From CAZSSH01 sp964609825 (GTDB lineage: Bacteria > Verrucomicrobiota > Lentisphaeria > Victivallales > Victivallaceae), in assembly GCA_964609825.1 (NCBI GenBank), contig CAZSSH010000007.1, positions 1 through 64,000 on the forward strand: a stretch of DNA of 64,000 bases, written 5' to 3'. Both the position numbers and the translations under genes were made by a program. Shown here piece after piece: positions 1-9,300 of the stretch. Below the pieces are notes generated by a model, which was given only the letters and a program-made list of their open reading frames with translations, searched no databases and was not told where the DNA came from. Position 1 is the first letter of the stretch; each line of letters begins with the position of its first letter.

Positions 1-133
1 AATTCCCCGGAAGTCACCGGGCCCACAGTCGCTCTCAATCAACACGATCGACAACGTGAGGCCGTGCGTGCTTCAAGACCGGCCAACCCGACAACTCTCA
101 CAAAATGTCGCCACGTACTCTCCATCTGCGCAC
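1..133. other. Intergenic edge, no gene seen
   Basis: Nothing recognisable lies between the window edge and the terminator of the CoA-transferase gene. There is no RNA gene and no open frame with coding character. Confidence 0.5.
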
Positions 134-158
134 AAAAAAAACGCCCAATCATTGGGCG
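134..158 (-). terminator. Rho-independent terminator after CoA-transferase gene
   Basis: Read on the minus strand, CGCCCAA-TGA-TTGGGCG forms a 7-bp hairpin with a 3-nt loop (142-158), followed directly by eight T (134-141). It lies about 20 bases past the stop of the CoA-transferase gene and closes the lpxC-fabZ-CoA-transferase cluster. Confidence 0.85.
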
Positions 159-178
159 GATAAGTAGAGTCATAATCG

Positions 179-1492
179 TTAGTGAGCTTTGACGCGCAAA
201 AAGGCCGGGCCGAAACGCTCAACGGCGGCCCGCTCCAGGCTCTCTCGCGTCTCCGGGTGGGCGATGCCGATTAAGAGGCGCGCCCGCTCCTGCAACGATT
301 TGCCGTAAAGGTTGACCGCACCATACTCGGTGACGATGTAGTGCACATGGCTGCGCGGGGTGACCACACCGGCGCCGGGTGCGAGCAGGGGGACGATTTT
401 GCTGACTTTCTTTTTGGTCGCCGACGGCAGCGCGATAATCGGTTTGCCGCCCGCCGAGCGCGAGGCGCCGTAGATAAAGTCGAGCTGGCCGCCGACCCCG
501 GAATACATTTTTGTACCGATCGAGTCGGCGCAGATTTGCCCGGTTAAATCAATCTCGATCGCCGAGTTGATCGCCACCACTTTGGGGTTTTGGGCGATGA
601 TAAAGGGGTCGTTGGTGTAGGCGACTTCGTGCATCCGGACCATGCGGTTTTGATTGACGAAATCATACACTTTTTGGGAACCCATCAAAAATGACGCCAC
701 AATTTTGTCGCGGTCGATCTTCTTTTTGCTGCAATTCACCACGCCTTTTTCGATTAGGGGCAAGAGCCCGTCAGCAAACATTTCGGTATGGATGCCGAGA
801 TTGCGGCGGTCGCCGAGCTCGCTTAAGACCGCATTGGGAATCGCGCCGATGCCCATTTGGAGGCAGGAACCGTCCTCAATTAAATTGGCACAGTGTCTGC
901 CGATGGCGCGCTCGACTTCGTCGGGCTCGTTGAAGAGCATGGTGACCATCGGCGAGTGATCCTCGACAAAATAATCGATCTTGTCGGCGGAAATCACCGC
1001 GTCGCCGTAGGTAAAGGGCATGTTTTCGTTGATGACTGCAATTACCAACTTGGCCTTCTCAACGGCGGCGCAGCCGACATCGACGGAGATGCCGAGCGAA
1101 ACCTCGTTTTGGGCATTCGGCACGGTCGTTTGGATCAACGCGACATCGCACGGTACCACTCCCTCGCGGATCAGCCGCTGGGTTTCGTTAAGCGAGACGG
1201 GGATATAATCCGCGTGGCCCGCGTGGACGTGCTTGCGGATATTATCGCCGATAAAGAAAGACTCGGAGCCGAACACCCCCTCATACTCGGCCCCCACGTA
1301 ATCCGTCGTGGCGGCAGTGTGAATATGACGAAAGGTGATGTCTCGCAATTCGCCCTGTTTGGCCCGCTGGCACAGGGCGTTGATCAGAATTTTTGGGACG
1401 GAGCCGGCGCTGCCCAAATAAATGGAGCTCCCCGATTTTATTTTTTTTGCAGCGTCAGCGGCTGAGATTACTCTGCAGTCATTTTTACCCAT
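179..1492 (-). CDS. Acetyl-CoA hydrolase/4-hydroxybutyrate CoA-transferase family protein
   Basis: This 437-residue protein matches the two-domain class I CoA-transferase family (4-hydroxybutyrate/acetate CoA-transferases, acetyl-CoA hydrolases), which moves CoA between acetyl-CoA and short carboxylic acids through a glutamyl-CoA thioester. The expected catalytic glutamate is in the HTEMFADG segment, about residue 238. The glycine-rich MGIGAIPNAV and GVGGQLDFIYGA stretches and the C-terminal VTEYGAVNLYGKS block are also typical of the family. The length is normal and there is no signal peptide, so it should act in the cytoplasm. The start at 1492 has GGTGG upstream. It follows the tandem-FabZ gene by 9 bases and ends at a strong terminator. 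The acyl substrate cannot be read from sequence. A role in anaerobic fermentation is inferred. Confidence 0.85.
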   Translation of the reverse strand: MGKNDCRVISAADAAKKIKSGSSIYLGSAGSVPKILINALCQRAKQGELRDITFRHIHTAATTDYVGAEYEGVFGSESFFIGDNIRKHVHAGHADYIPVSLNETQRLIREGVVPCDVALIQTTVPNAQNEVSLGISVDVGCAAVEKAKLVIAVINENMPFTYGDAVISADKIDYFVEDHSPMVTMLFNEPDEVERAIGRHCANLIEDGSCLQMGIGAIPNAVLSELGDRRNLGIHTEMFADGLLPLIEKGVVNCSKKKIDRDKIVASFLMGSQKVYDFVNQNRMVRMHEVAYTNDPFIIAQNPKVVAINSAIEIDLTGQICADSIGTKMYSGVGGQLDFIYGASRSAGGKPIIALPSATKKKVSKIVPLLAPGAGVVTPRSHVHYIVTEYGAVNLYGKSLQERARLLIGIAHPETRESLERAAVERFGPAFLRVKAH

Positions 1493-1501
1493 CCGGCCAC
1501 C

Positions 1502-2419
1502 TTATGCATCCACAATGGCAAACATCAAGGTGATCTTAAAAGCAAGTTTGCTGTTGACGTAAATTTCGCCGTTGCCCTTGCCGAATTTGGATTTGCCCGG
1601 CGGCAGCGTGATCGAGCAGACGATCTGGTCGCCCGGAAAAATCGGCTCAAACGCTTCGGCGCGGTCGATGGACATAAAATAACCGATCTTGCCCTTGTTT
1701 TCCTCCCGGGAGAGGACGCAGGCGCAACCCGACTGGGCGGCGATTTCGCAAAGCAAGGACTCGGGCATTACCATGTAATCGGTGGCGGAGTGGGAGAAAA
1801 TTTCCTCGTTGGCCGATACGTTTTTAATCGCGACAACCCGGTCGCCGTCGGCTTTGGCAATGTTGTCAATCAGCAAAAACGGGTAACGGTGGGGCACCAG
1901 ATCCATGATCTTGGTGACATCCATCACGGTCGCGTCGGATTTGTCGAACTCGGTGTACAGCTCGGGGAGCGACGTCGGGCTCAAGCGCGGACGGGAAGCC
2001 AAGGTGAGGATAGCCTCGCAAGTAGCGCCGCCGTTGTTGGAGGTTTTTGCATTGATGACGGCGGTGTGCTCATCGCAGGAGCAGACCTCAATCTCAACTT
2101 TCATCCGGTCGCCCGGGTTGTTGGGACGGCGGAATTTGACTTTTTCCAACACTTTGATATAAACATCCATCAAGTGACCGGGATCGAGCTTGGGGCGGAC
2201 CGCCAACTCCGCCAATTGTTTCATCGCCTCGACTTGCAATACCCCCGGCATGATCGGGTGGTTGGGGAAATGGCCCTGAAAAAAGAGCTCATTCATCGTC
2301 AAATTTTTGATCGCGACGTAGTGGGTTTCGTCGATTTTTTCGGCGCGGTCGAGCATCAGCATCGGATAGCGCTGCGGCAAGGCCTGCTTGAGGTCGGCGA
2401 CAGTGTAGATTTTTCCCAT
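1502..2419 (-). CDS. fabZ: Tandem 3-hydroxyacyl-ACP dehydratase (FabZ-FabZ) protein
   Basis: This 305-residue protein carries two FabZ hot-dog domains, where FabZ usually has one of about 145-150 residues. Domain 1 (about 1-145) is canonical: RYPMLMLD, then GHFPNHPIMPGVLQVE with catalytic His50 and Glu64. Domain 2 (about 165-305) keeps HRYPFLLID and Glu225, but Ser211 stands at the position of the catalytic His, with a His one residue earlier (His210), and the GHFPxHP loop is lost. One competent domain plus one degenerate domain is therefore expected. FabZ removes water from 3-hydroxyacyl-ACP in fatty acid synthesis and competes with lipid A synthesis for hydroxyacyl-ACP. The gene starts 20 bases after the lpxC stop. 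LpxC-FabZ fusion is known in Bacteroidetes and related groups; here the two are separate but adjacent. Confidence 0.88.
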   Translation of the reverse strand: MGKIYTVADLKQALPQRYPMLMLDRAEKIDETHYVAIKNLTMNELFFQGHFPNHPIMPGVLQVEAMKQLAELAVRPKLDPGHLMDVYIKVLEKVKFRRPNNPGDRMKVEIEVCSCDEHTAVINAKTSNNGGATCEAILTLASRPRLSPTSLPELYTEFDKSDATVMDVTKIMDLVPHRYPFLLIDNIAKADGDRVVAIKNVSANEEIFSHSATDYMVMPESLLCEIAAQSGCACVLSREENKGKIGYFMSIDRAEAFEPIFPGDQIVCSITLPPGKSKFGKGNGEIYVNSKLAFKITLMFAIVDA

Positions 2420-2438
2420 TCTCTTTGTTTCCTTATGA

Positions 2439-3278
2439 TTATTTCATTAACTGAAGCAACTCTTTGCACAATTTAACGTTGATGGTGTGTCCCGGCTTGA
2501 TGGCGATGATGGTGCCTCTGACCCGGCAGCCGCACAAAAAGATGTCGCCGACCAAGTCGAGGATCTTGTGGCGGACGATTTCATCGGGGAAGCGGAGCTC
2601 CTCTTTGCAGATAATTGCGCCGTCATGGAGGATCGCCGCCGCATCAAGACTGCCGCCCTTGACGAGACCTGCAGCCAACAGCTGCTTGAGGTCATTGTAG
2701 CGGACAAAGGTGCGCCCGCCGGCGATTTCCTTTTGATAGCTCTCGGTGGTGATGACAAGCTCCATATATTGGGGATCCTTGGGGCACCCCTGAAAGGAGG
2801 CAAAGCAGCTGATTTTGAGCTCGTTGCCGGGGGCGATCATCAGCTTGGAGCCGCCCATTTCGACAAACACCGGCGCGCTCGGGGTAAAGATTTTGGCGGG
2901 GGCACTCTGCTCGACCACGCCTGCCTCTTGGATCATGTTAAAGTAAGGGAGACTGCTGCCGTCGGCGATCGGCGGCTCCATGCCGTCCATCTCGACGTAG
3001 GCGTTATCCACCTGCCAGGCATTGAGCGCCGACATGATGTGCTCGATGGTGTAGACCATTGCCTTGGTTGCCATGTTGGCAATCGTGGTGCCGTGGTCGG
3101 TGTTGACCACATATTGGGCTAGCGCCGGGACTTCCGGGCTGCCGGGCATATCCACGCGACGGAAAATGATGCCGGTGTTTTCCGGCGCCGGTTGAATCCG
3201 GACGGTGGCCCGGGCACCGGTATGAAGTGCTATTCCTGAAAAAAATGCTGATTTCGCAATTGTTTTTTGATTTTCCAT
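2439..3278 (-). CDS. lpxC: UDP-3-O-acyl-N-acetylglucosamine deacetylase LpxC
   Basis: LpxC is the zinc-dependent deacetylase that commits precursors to lipid A synthesis in the cytoplasm. The zinc ligands are visible: His in TIEHIMSAL (residue 80 from this start), and His plus Asp in IVRHKILDLVGD (237 and 241). The catalytic His is in KPGHTINVKL (264). The N-terminal SGIALHTG motif is typical. At 279 residues it is slightly short but complete. I chose ATG at 3278; a GTG four codons upstream (3290) is possible. It is divergent from miaA, and the 90-bp gap holds TATAAT-like sequences usable in both directions. It heads the lpxC-fabZ-CoA-transferase cluster and shows that the organism makes LPS. 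Confidence 0.95.
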   Translation of the reverse strand: MENQKTIAKSAFFSGIALHTGARATVRIQPAPENTGIIFRRVDMPGSPEVPALAQYVVNTDHGTTIANMATKAMVYTIEHIMSALNAWQVDNAYVEMDGMEPPIADGSSLPYFNMIQEAGVVEQSAPAKIFTPSAPVFVEMGGSKLMIAPGNELKISCFASFQGCPKDPQYMELVITTESYQKEIAGGRTFVRYNDLKQLLAAGLVKGGSLDAAAILHDGAIICKEELRFPDEIVRHKILDLVGDIFLCGCRVRGTIIAIKPGHTINVKLCKELLQLMK

Positions 3279-3369
3279 CGATAAACCCACGTTTTAATTT
3301 GAAAATTACAATTTACGAGGCATAATATAATACATGAATTGAAAATCTGCAACAAAATATTGAGAGCAT

Positions 3370-4233
3370 ATGGATAAAAAGATAAAAATAGTTGCCGTCA
3401 CCGGGCCGACCGCCACCGGTAAAACCGCCTTGGCGATCCGGCTGGCGCACCAGTTTACCGGCGAAATTATCAGTGTCGACTCGCGTCAGGTTTACCGGCA
3501 CATGGACTTGGGAACCGGCAAGGATTTGCATGAATACGGTGAGATCCCTTACCACTTGATCGACGTTGCCGACCCGGCGCGCGAAACTTACAACCTTGCC
3601 TTGTTTCTCCGTGATGCCTACCAAAAAATTGCGGACATTGCCGGTCGCGGCAAGCTGCCCGTTTTGTGCGGCGGGACGGCGCTTTATCTGGCCGCTTTGC
3701 TCAACAAATACCAGCTCCCCGGCGCTCAGCTCGCACCGCGTGAGGCGGGTAAGGCCAGAGAGCAGCAAGACGGCGAGCTGCCGGTTTCCTTTGCCCCGCC
3801 CTTATGCCTTGAGCCTTTGGTGCTTGGGGTTTATTACCCGCGTCAGACCGTGCATGAGCGCATTGAGGCGAGATTGGATGAGCGCATCAGCGCCGGGCTG
3901 GTCGATGAAGTGCGGACGCTGCACGAAGTGTACGGCGTCCCGTTGGAGAAGCTTGATTTCTTCGGTCTCGAATACCGCGAGTGCGCGCGCTTTTTGCGGC
4001 AGGAGTGCTCGTTATTGGAGATGCGCAACCAGTTGTTGTATAAAATCCGTCAGTTTGCCAAGCGGCAGGATATTTTCTTTCGTAAAATCGAGCGCGAGGG
4101 CAATGTGATTCACTGGCTCAAGGCGGGCAAAGAGCCCGACCCGGTCGAACTCATCGAGCTCTTTTTGGCCGGGGAACCGCTGCCGGAGCCGGAAATTCGC
4201 ATCAGCGAAATTCGTTATCAGAGCAAACACTAA
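3370..4233 (+). CDS. miaA: tRNA dimethylallyltransferase MiaA
   Basis: MiaA adds a dimethylallyl group to N6 of A37 in tRNAs that read UNN codons. The 287-residue protein has the P-loop GPTATGKT at residues 12-19, the DSRQVYRHMDLGTGK motif with the catalytic Asp, GGTALYLAALL, and the C-terminal IRQFAKRQDIFFRK block that corresponds to the usual RRYAKRQ signature. It is a little shorter than common MiaA (about 300-315 residues), mainly in the middle insertion domain. It is transcribed away from lpxC, and its stop overlaps the stop of the convergent ArnT-like gene by 4 bases (4230-4233), so there is no room for a conventional terminator between them. Confidence 0.93.
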   Translation: MDKKIKIVAVTGPTATGKTALAIRLAHQFTGEIISVDSRQVYRHMDLGTGKDLHEYGEIPYHLIDVADPARETYNLALFLRDAYQKIADIAGRGKLPVLCGGTALYLAALLNKYQLPGAQLAPREAGKAREQQDGELPVSFAPPLCLEPLVLGVYYPRQTVHERIEARLDERISAGLVDEVRTLHEVYGVPLEKLDFFGLEYRECARFLRQECSLLEMRNQLLYKIRQFAKRQDIFFRKIEREGNVIHWLKAGKEPDPVELIELFLAGEPLPEPEIRISEIRYQSKH

Positions 4234-6065
4234 CGGGTTTGCTCCGCCGCCAGTTTGCGGATGATTTCAAGGTTTTGCCGGAGCCTTGGGTCGTTGGGCG
4301 CGGAAGCCAAAGCTTTGGTCAAGTATTCGGTTGCCCGTTTGAAATCCCGGCGATTGGCGGCGATGACTCCGAGACCGTTCCATCCCATGGTGTATGACGG
4401 GTCGATTTGGACGAGCCGTAAATAGGTCTGTTCGGCGGCCGCAATCTGTTTGGTGTTGGACAAAAAGAGCGCATAATTATAACACAAATCCGTGTCCTGC
4501 GGAAAGTCTTTCATGGTTGACTCATAAAGCTGCTGCGCTTGCTGCAGTCGCTCGGTTTCGGCGTATAAGTTGGCGAGATTCATCTTGGCTTTGGGCGAAT
4601 CCGGGGTGCGGTTGATGGTGCTCAGTAATGTCATCTCGGCCGCTTTAAGATTGCCCCGTTTCCACTCGGCAAGAGCGATCAGATTGCCGAAACGGTCGGG
4701 GTCGTTGCTGTTATGGTCGGCGCTGCGCAAAAGCTCAATGGCGTGGTCATAATTGCCGAGTTGGTAATTGGCCTCGCCGTACAAGGCGGCGGTTTCCTCA
4801 TTGTAGGCAAAGCTGAAATTAAGTACCGCGCTCAACAGCCCCCCGGCGGCCAGTAAGGGCCAGTAATAGCGCCAGCGGAATTTCATCGCCCCCAGGGAGG
4901 CAAAGGCGAATACGGCCGGAAACATCGCCATCCGGTAGCGCCCCGCCGTTACCGTCAAGACTTGCATCAGGTAAAACGAAAACAGCCAAAAATAAAAGTA
5001 CGCAAACTGCCGCCGGCAGCGGTACGCCCGGTAGAGCCCGTAAAAGGCAAGGATAAAAATCACGATCACCCCGCCGCCCAGATAGCGCACCAGATTGGTT
5101 TTTTTGTAGACATACTCGGGGTCGGCGCCCGAAATCAGCTCTTTGGGCATCCACACCAGGCATGCCTTGGTGAGCAGTAATTTGAGCTCTTGGTCGGGCT
5201 CGGCGAGGACAAAATTGAGGATTTTATCCTGATAAACGCGATCAATGGTGACTTGCCGCTCTTTGGCCTCGCGTTCGGCATCGGCGTGAGTTTGCCGCCA
5301 CTCGACCCCGAGCCGCAGATAACAGCCGCCGTTGGCGGCCGGGTTGTTACCGAGCCAGAGATTGAACATACTGCCCGACTGGACCAAAATAAAGTGTCCG
5401 GCATCCCGCGACCGCAAAACGCTCACCGGCACAATTGCCAGCAGCATTGCGCCAAGGTAGAGCAGCGCGCGTTTGGTATTTTGCCGCCAAAAGTTATGAA
5501 TTGCAATCAGTAGCACAAACAACAGCGCCATCGGGTGGGTGATGACCGCCAAGCCGCCCAAAAGACCGCTCCAAAAGAAGCGGCGGCGGAAATAAAAGAT
5601 CGCGGCGGCGCAAAGAAGAAAGTAGAGCAAACTCTCCGAAACGAGCTCGGCCTGGAAATAAAACAGCGTCGGGTAACCCATCGCCAGCGCCAAAAAGACG
5701 AGTTTAAGTTTGTCGCTGCGAAACGGCAGGGAATAATAAAGCCCGATCTGGATCGCCCAGTTGAGCAAGAGCTGGATTGCCCGCACCGCCGGGATGCTGT
5801 CACCGGTCCATTGGTAGAGCCGGGCCAAAAAGTAAGAATAAAGGGGGGCGTGGTGATAATTGGGTACCCCCGTACCGTTGATGATTGCTCGGGCGGCTTC
5901 GTCATACTCCGAGACATCCGGGCCGAGGGCGAGGCGAAACAACACCGAGCCGGAGAAATCGCAGAGATACCATATCCGCAACAGCAACCCGAGCAAGCAA
6001 AGCAGCACGGCCGCGGTGCGCGCCGGATGCTCTTTAACGCGGCGGGAAATCGAATTCATGCTCAA
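4230..6065 (-). CDS. ArnT/PMT-like membrane glycosyltransferase with C-terminal TPR repeats
   Basis: The protein has 611 residues. The first 400 or so are strongly hydrophobic with about ten membrane segments and resemble GT-C glycosyltransferases of the dolichyl-phosphate-mannose/ArnT type. After the first membrane segment comes a loop with GPDVSEYDEAAR, matching the position of the acidic metal/acceptor-binding loop in that class. Residues from about 425 to 605 form four or five TPR-like units (for example EANYQLGNYDHAIELL and GLGVIAANRRDFKRATEYL), probably periplasmic. The substrate is unknown. The gene is the last of the minus-strand adaptor/RND/HPr cluster; its start lies inside the 3' end of the HPr gene (32-base overlap), which suggests translational coupling. 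An alternative start two codons in (6059) is possible. Confidence 0.75.
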   Translation of the reverse strand: MSMNSISRRVKEHPARTAAVLLCLLGLLLRIWYLCDFSGSVLFRLALGPDVSEYDEAARAIINGTGVPNYHHAPLYSYFLARLYQWTGDSIPAVRAIQLLLNWAIQIGLYYSLPFRSDKLKLVFLALAMGYPTLFYFQAELVSESLLYFLLCAAAIFYFRRRFFWSGLLGGLAVITHPMALLFVLLIAIHNFWRQNTKRALLYLGAMLLAIVPVSVLRSRDAGHFILVQSGSMFNLWLGNNPAANGGCYLRLGVEWRQTHADAEREAKERQVTIDRVYQDKILNFVLAEPDQELKLLLTKACLVWMPKELISGADPEYVYKKTNLVRYLGGGVIVIFILAFYGLYRAYRCRRQFAYFYFWLFSFYLMQVLTVTAGRYRMAMFPAVFAFASLGAMKFRWRYYWPLLAAGGLLSAVLNFSFAYNEETAALYGEANYQLGNYDHAIELLRSADHNSNDPDRFGNLIALAEWKRGNLKAAEMTLLSTINRTPDSPKAKMNLANLYAETERLQQAQQLYESTMKDFPQDTDLCYNYALFLSNTKQIAAAEQTYLRLVQIDPSYTMGWNGLGVIAANRRDFKRATEYLTKALASAPNDPRLRQNLEIIRKLAAEQTR

Positions 6066-6315
6066 AGAGATCCCCGATTTTTTGGATGGCTTCCGCTTCT
6101 CTGGGGCCGGAGACGGTGAGTTCGGCGGTGCTCCCGAGGGTCAGCCCGAGGGAAATCAGCGACAAAATACTGTTGAGCTCGGCCTCGTGACCGTCGGGGG
6201 TCTCGATGTGAAACTCGTGATCGCTGAATTCCTGCATAATGGTGTTCAAAATCACGCTCGACGGCCGGCAGTGGATGCCGGCCTTGTTGTGCACGGTAAT
6301 GACTCGTTGCAGCAT
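6034..6315 (-). CDS. HPr family phosphocarrier protein
   Basis: This 93-residue HPr-like protein has the phosphorylatable His15 in AGIHCRPSS and a serine (Ser49, in NSILSL) at the position of regulatory Ser46 of Bacillus HPr. HPr passes phosphate from enzyme I to PTS sugar permeases, and in non-transport systems it acts as a regulatory relay. The start at 6315 is preceded by AGGCGAGG at good spacing and lies 2 bases after the RND pump stop. An upstream in-frame extension exists but would run into the pump gene and has no family support. No enzyme I, HPr kinase or EII gene is in the window, so its partners are unknown. Confidence 0.88.
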   Translation of the reverse strand: MLQRVITVHNKAGIHCRPSSVILNTIMQEFSDHEFHIETPDGHEAELNSILSLISLGLTLGSTAELTVSGPREAEAIQKIGDLFEHEFDFPPR

Positions 6316-6317
6316 AT

Positions 6318-9300
6318 CTAAACCTCGCCTTTGTGTTTGCGGAACATACTTTCGAAAACCGAATAAACGGCCGGGACAAAAAATAATGTGATGATCGTCG
6401 AGCTCGTCAGGCCGCCGATGACCGCGCGCGCCATCGGCGCCTGCGCTTCGCCGCCGTCTCCCCAACCGAAGGCCAGCGGCAGCAAGCCCAAAACTGTCGT
6501 CATCGTCGTCATCAAAATCGGCCGCAGTCGCCGCCGTCCGGCCTCGCGCACGGCCAGATTAAGCTCCATTTGGTCGCGGTGGCGCAGCAAATTGGCGGTA
6601 TCCACCAGCAAAATTGCGTTGTTGACCACGATCCCGGCAAGCATGATGCAGCCGATAAACGCCTGCATGCTGAAAATTGTGCCGGTGAGGAGCAAGGTTA
6701 AAATTACCCCGATCCCGGCCAGCGGCACCGAGAGCATCACCACCAGCGGGTCGCGCAATGACTCAAATTGGCAGGCCATCACCATATAGACGAGGACCAC
6801 CGCCAAGCCAAAGGCGATCATGAGCTCGCGAAACGACTCCTGCTGATCCTTGTAGTCCCCGGAGTAGATGATCGAGAAATCCGGCGGCCGCGGAATTTGC
6901 GACAAACTGGCTTCGACATCTGCCATCACCGAGCCCAAATCGCGCCCGGAGATATTACCTCCGATGACGAGTGAGCGCTCCTGATTTTTGCGCTCGATAT
7001 TGACCGGGCCGTTGACTCGCTCGTATTTGACGAGGTTGCGCATGGTGACGAGTTGCCCCTTTTGGTTTAAGAGCGAGAGGTCCAATATCTGATCCAAAGT
7101 CATGGTGTCGGCATCTTTGACCTTGACCAAAATATCGTACTCGTTGCCGTTTTCGCGGTACTTGCCGCCCTCGGAGCCGGCCAAAATGGTGCGCAAGGCG
7201 TCGGCGATGGTTTTGACCGGAACCTCGAGGTCATTGGCCTTTTCGCGGTCGATGTAGATGCGGTCCTCCGGCACGCCGAGGTCGCGGCTCAGCCGGACGT
7301 CGGTAATGCCTTTGACTTTTTCCATCGCCGCTTTGATCTGCGCCGAGAGCTTTTCGGCGACTTTAAAGTCATAGCCGCGGAGCTCCACCGAGGCGTTTTC
7401 GCCCGAGCCCGCTCCCATGATCCGGTTTAACAGCCCCTGACCGGTGCGTACCCGGTACACGATGCCGGGCTGATCTTTAAATAAGGCAGTGAGCTCGTCG
7501 GCGATTTGCTGATCCGAGCGAGTACGCTCGCTGCGCGGCTTGAGGCGGATGTTGTAATTGCCGCGGTGGCCGCCGCTGGAGCGCCAGCTGGATTTGCCGG
7601 CAAAGGTGACGTAGCCGGTCATGTCGCTGCCGACCACTTGCTTGATGACTTCGTCGGCCGATTTGATGACATCGTTGACCGTGTCGGGGGTGGTGCCGAC
7701 CGCCATTTCAATAAAGACGCGCACTTCGCCCTCATCGGTCTTGGGCATCAGCTCCGAGCCGATGTAGGGGATCAATAAAGTTGAGGCACCGACCAGCAAA
7801 ATAACGGTGAGGATAAAAGTCCAGCGCCGCTTGAGGACAAAGTCGAGGCCGCTTCCGTAAGCGTTTTCCAGCGCCTGCTGCATGGTCTCGATGATGTCGA
7901 GAAAAGATTTTTTGCGGACCTTTTTTTCGCTTGAAATCAATCGCGCGGCCAGCATCGGCACCAAGGTGATCGCAGTAAACAAAGAGCAGCTGAGGGAAAA
8001 CACCACCACTGCCGAAAACTGCTTAAACATGACCCCCGCCATCCCCTGTGTAAAGACCAGAGGGAGAAACACCACCAGCGTGGTCAGCGTGCTCGCCGTA
8101 ATGGCGGCAAACATCTCGTTGGTGCCGTTGACGGTGGCGTCGTGGGCGTTTTGCCTCTCATCATGATGGAGGCGCGTAATGTTTTCCAGTACCACAATGG
8201 AGTTGTCCACCAGCATCCCGACCCCGAGGGCAAGGCCGCCCAAAGTCATGATATTGAGCGTAAATCCGCAAAAATAGACCAAGGCAAAGGTGGCGATGAT
8301 CGACATCGGGATGCTGACGGCAATGACGATCGTGCTCCCCAGATTGCGCAGGAAAAAGAGCAATACTCCGATCGCCAAAAGACCACCGGTGATGGCTGAA
8401 CTTGACACGTTGTCGATCGAGCGCTCGATGTACTCGGCGGTGTTGATAATCGGGATGACCTCAAATTGACCGGCATAGTCGCGGTTGACCTTGTCCACCT
8501 CTTTGAGGACCGCTTTGGCAATTGATACCGTGTTGGCGCCGGACTGCTTGTAAATCTCAAGGTTGATCCCCGGTTTGCCGTTGACGCGGACAAAGCGGCT
8601 CACTTTGGCATACGAGTCGATGACCTCGGCGACATCACCGAGCTTGATTTTTTCGCCGTTTTTGCCGGTGGCGATCACTGTTTCTTTAATCTGGTCGATG
8701 TTGGTGTAAGTCCCGGGGGTGCGGACGCGGATCTCGATTTTGTCTTCAATGATGTTGCCGGCGGGAGTGGTGACGTTGGCATTTTTTAAGGTGTTTAAGA
8801 CATTTTCGAGCGAAGTATCCAGTTTGCGCGCTTTGTTGACGTCAAACAAGACCTGAATTTCGCGGTAAAGCCCGCCGTAGACGCTCACCGAGGCGACGCC
8901 GTCGATGCGCTCAAAGCGGTACTTCACCTGATCGTTGATCATTTCGCGCGCATCCAGCAAATTGAGGTCGGTGGCGATCCCCATGCGCAAAATCGGCGAA
9001 TTGGAGGAGTCAAATTTGTATAAAATCGGCCGGTCGGCCTCCTCCGGCAAATACGGCACCACCCGGTCCAGCCGATCGCGCACGTCGGCCACGGCGGCAT
9101 CGAGATTGGTGCCCCAGTTAAAAGACACGGTGACGTTGCTCGAGCCCTCGCCCGACACCGAGCTGATTTCCTTGACCCCCGGCACTGCGCTCAGAGCCGA
9201 CTCAATGCGTTTGGAGATCAGCTCCTCGACCTCCTCGGGGCTGGCATCCTCATAGGTGGTAATGATGGTGATCCCGGGATAGGTGATATCGGGCATCAAA

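Noticed and set aside
1..6. Half EcoRI-like AATTCC at the window edge as a cloning junction
   Set aside because: A single 5-base match at an arbitrary window edge has no evidential value.
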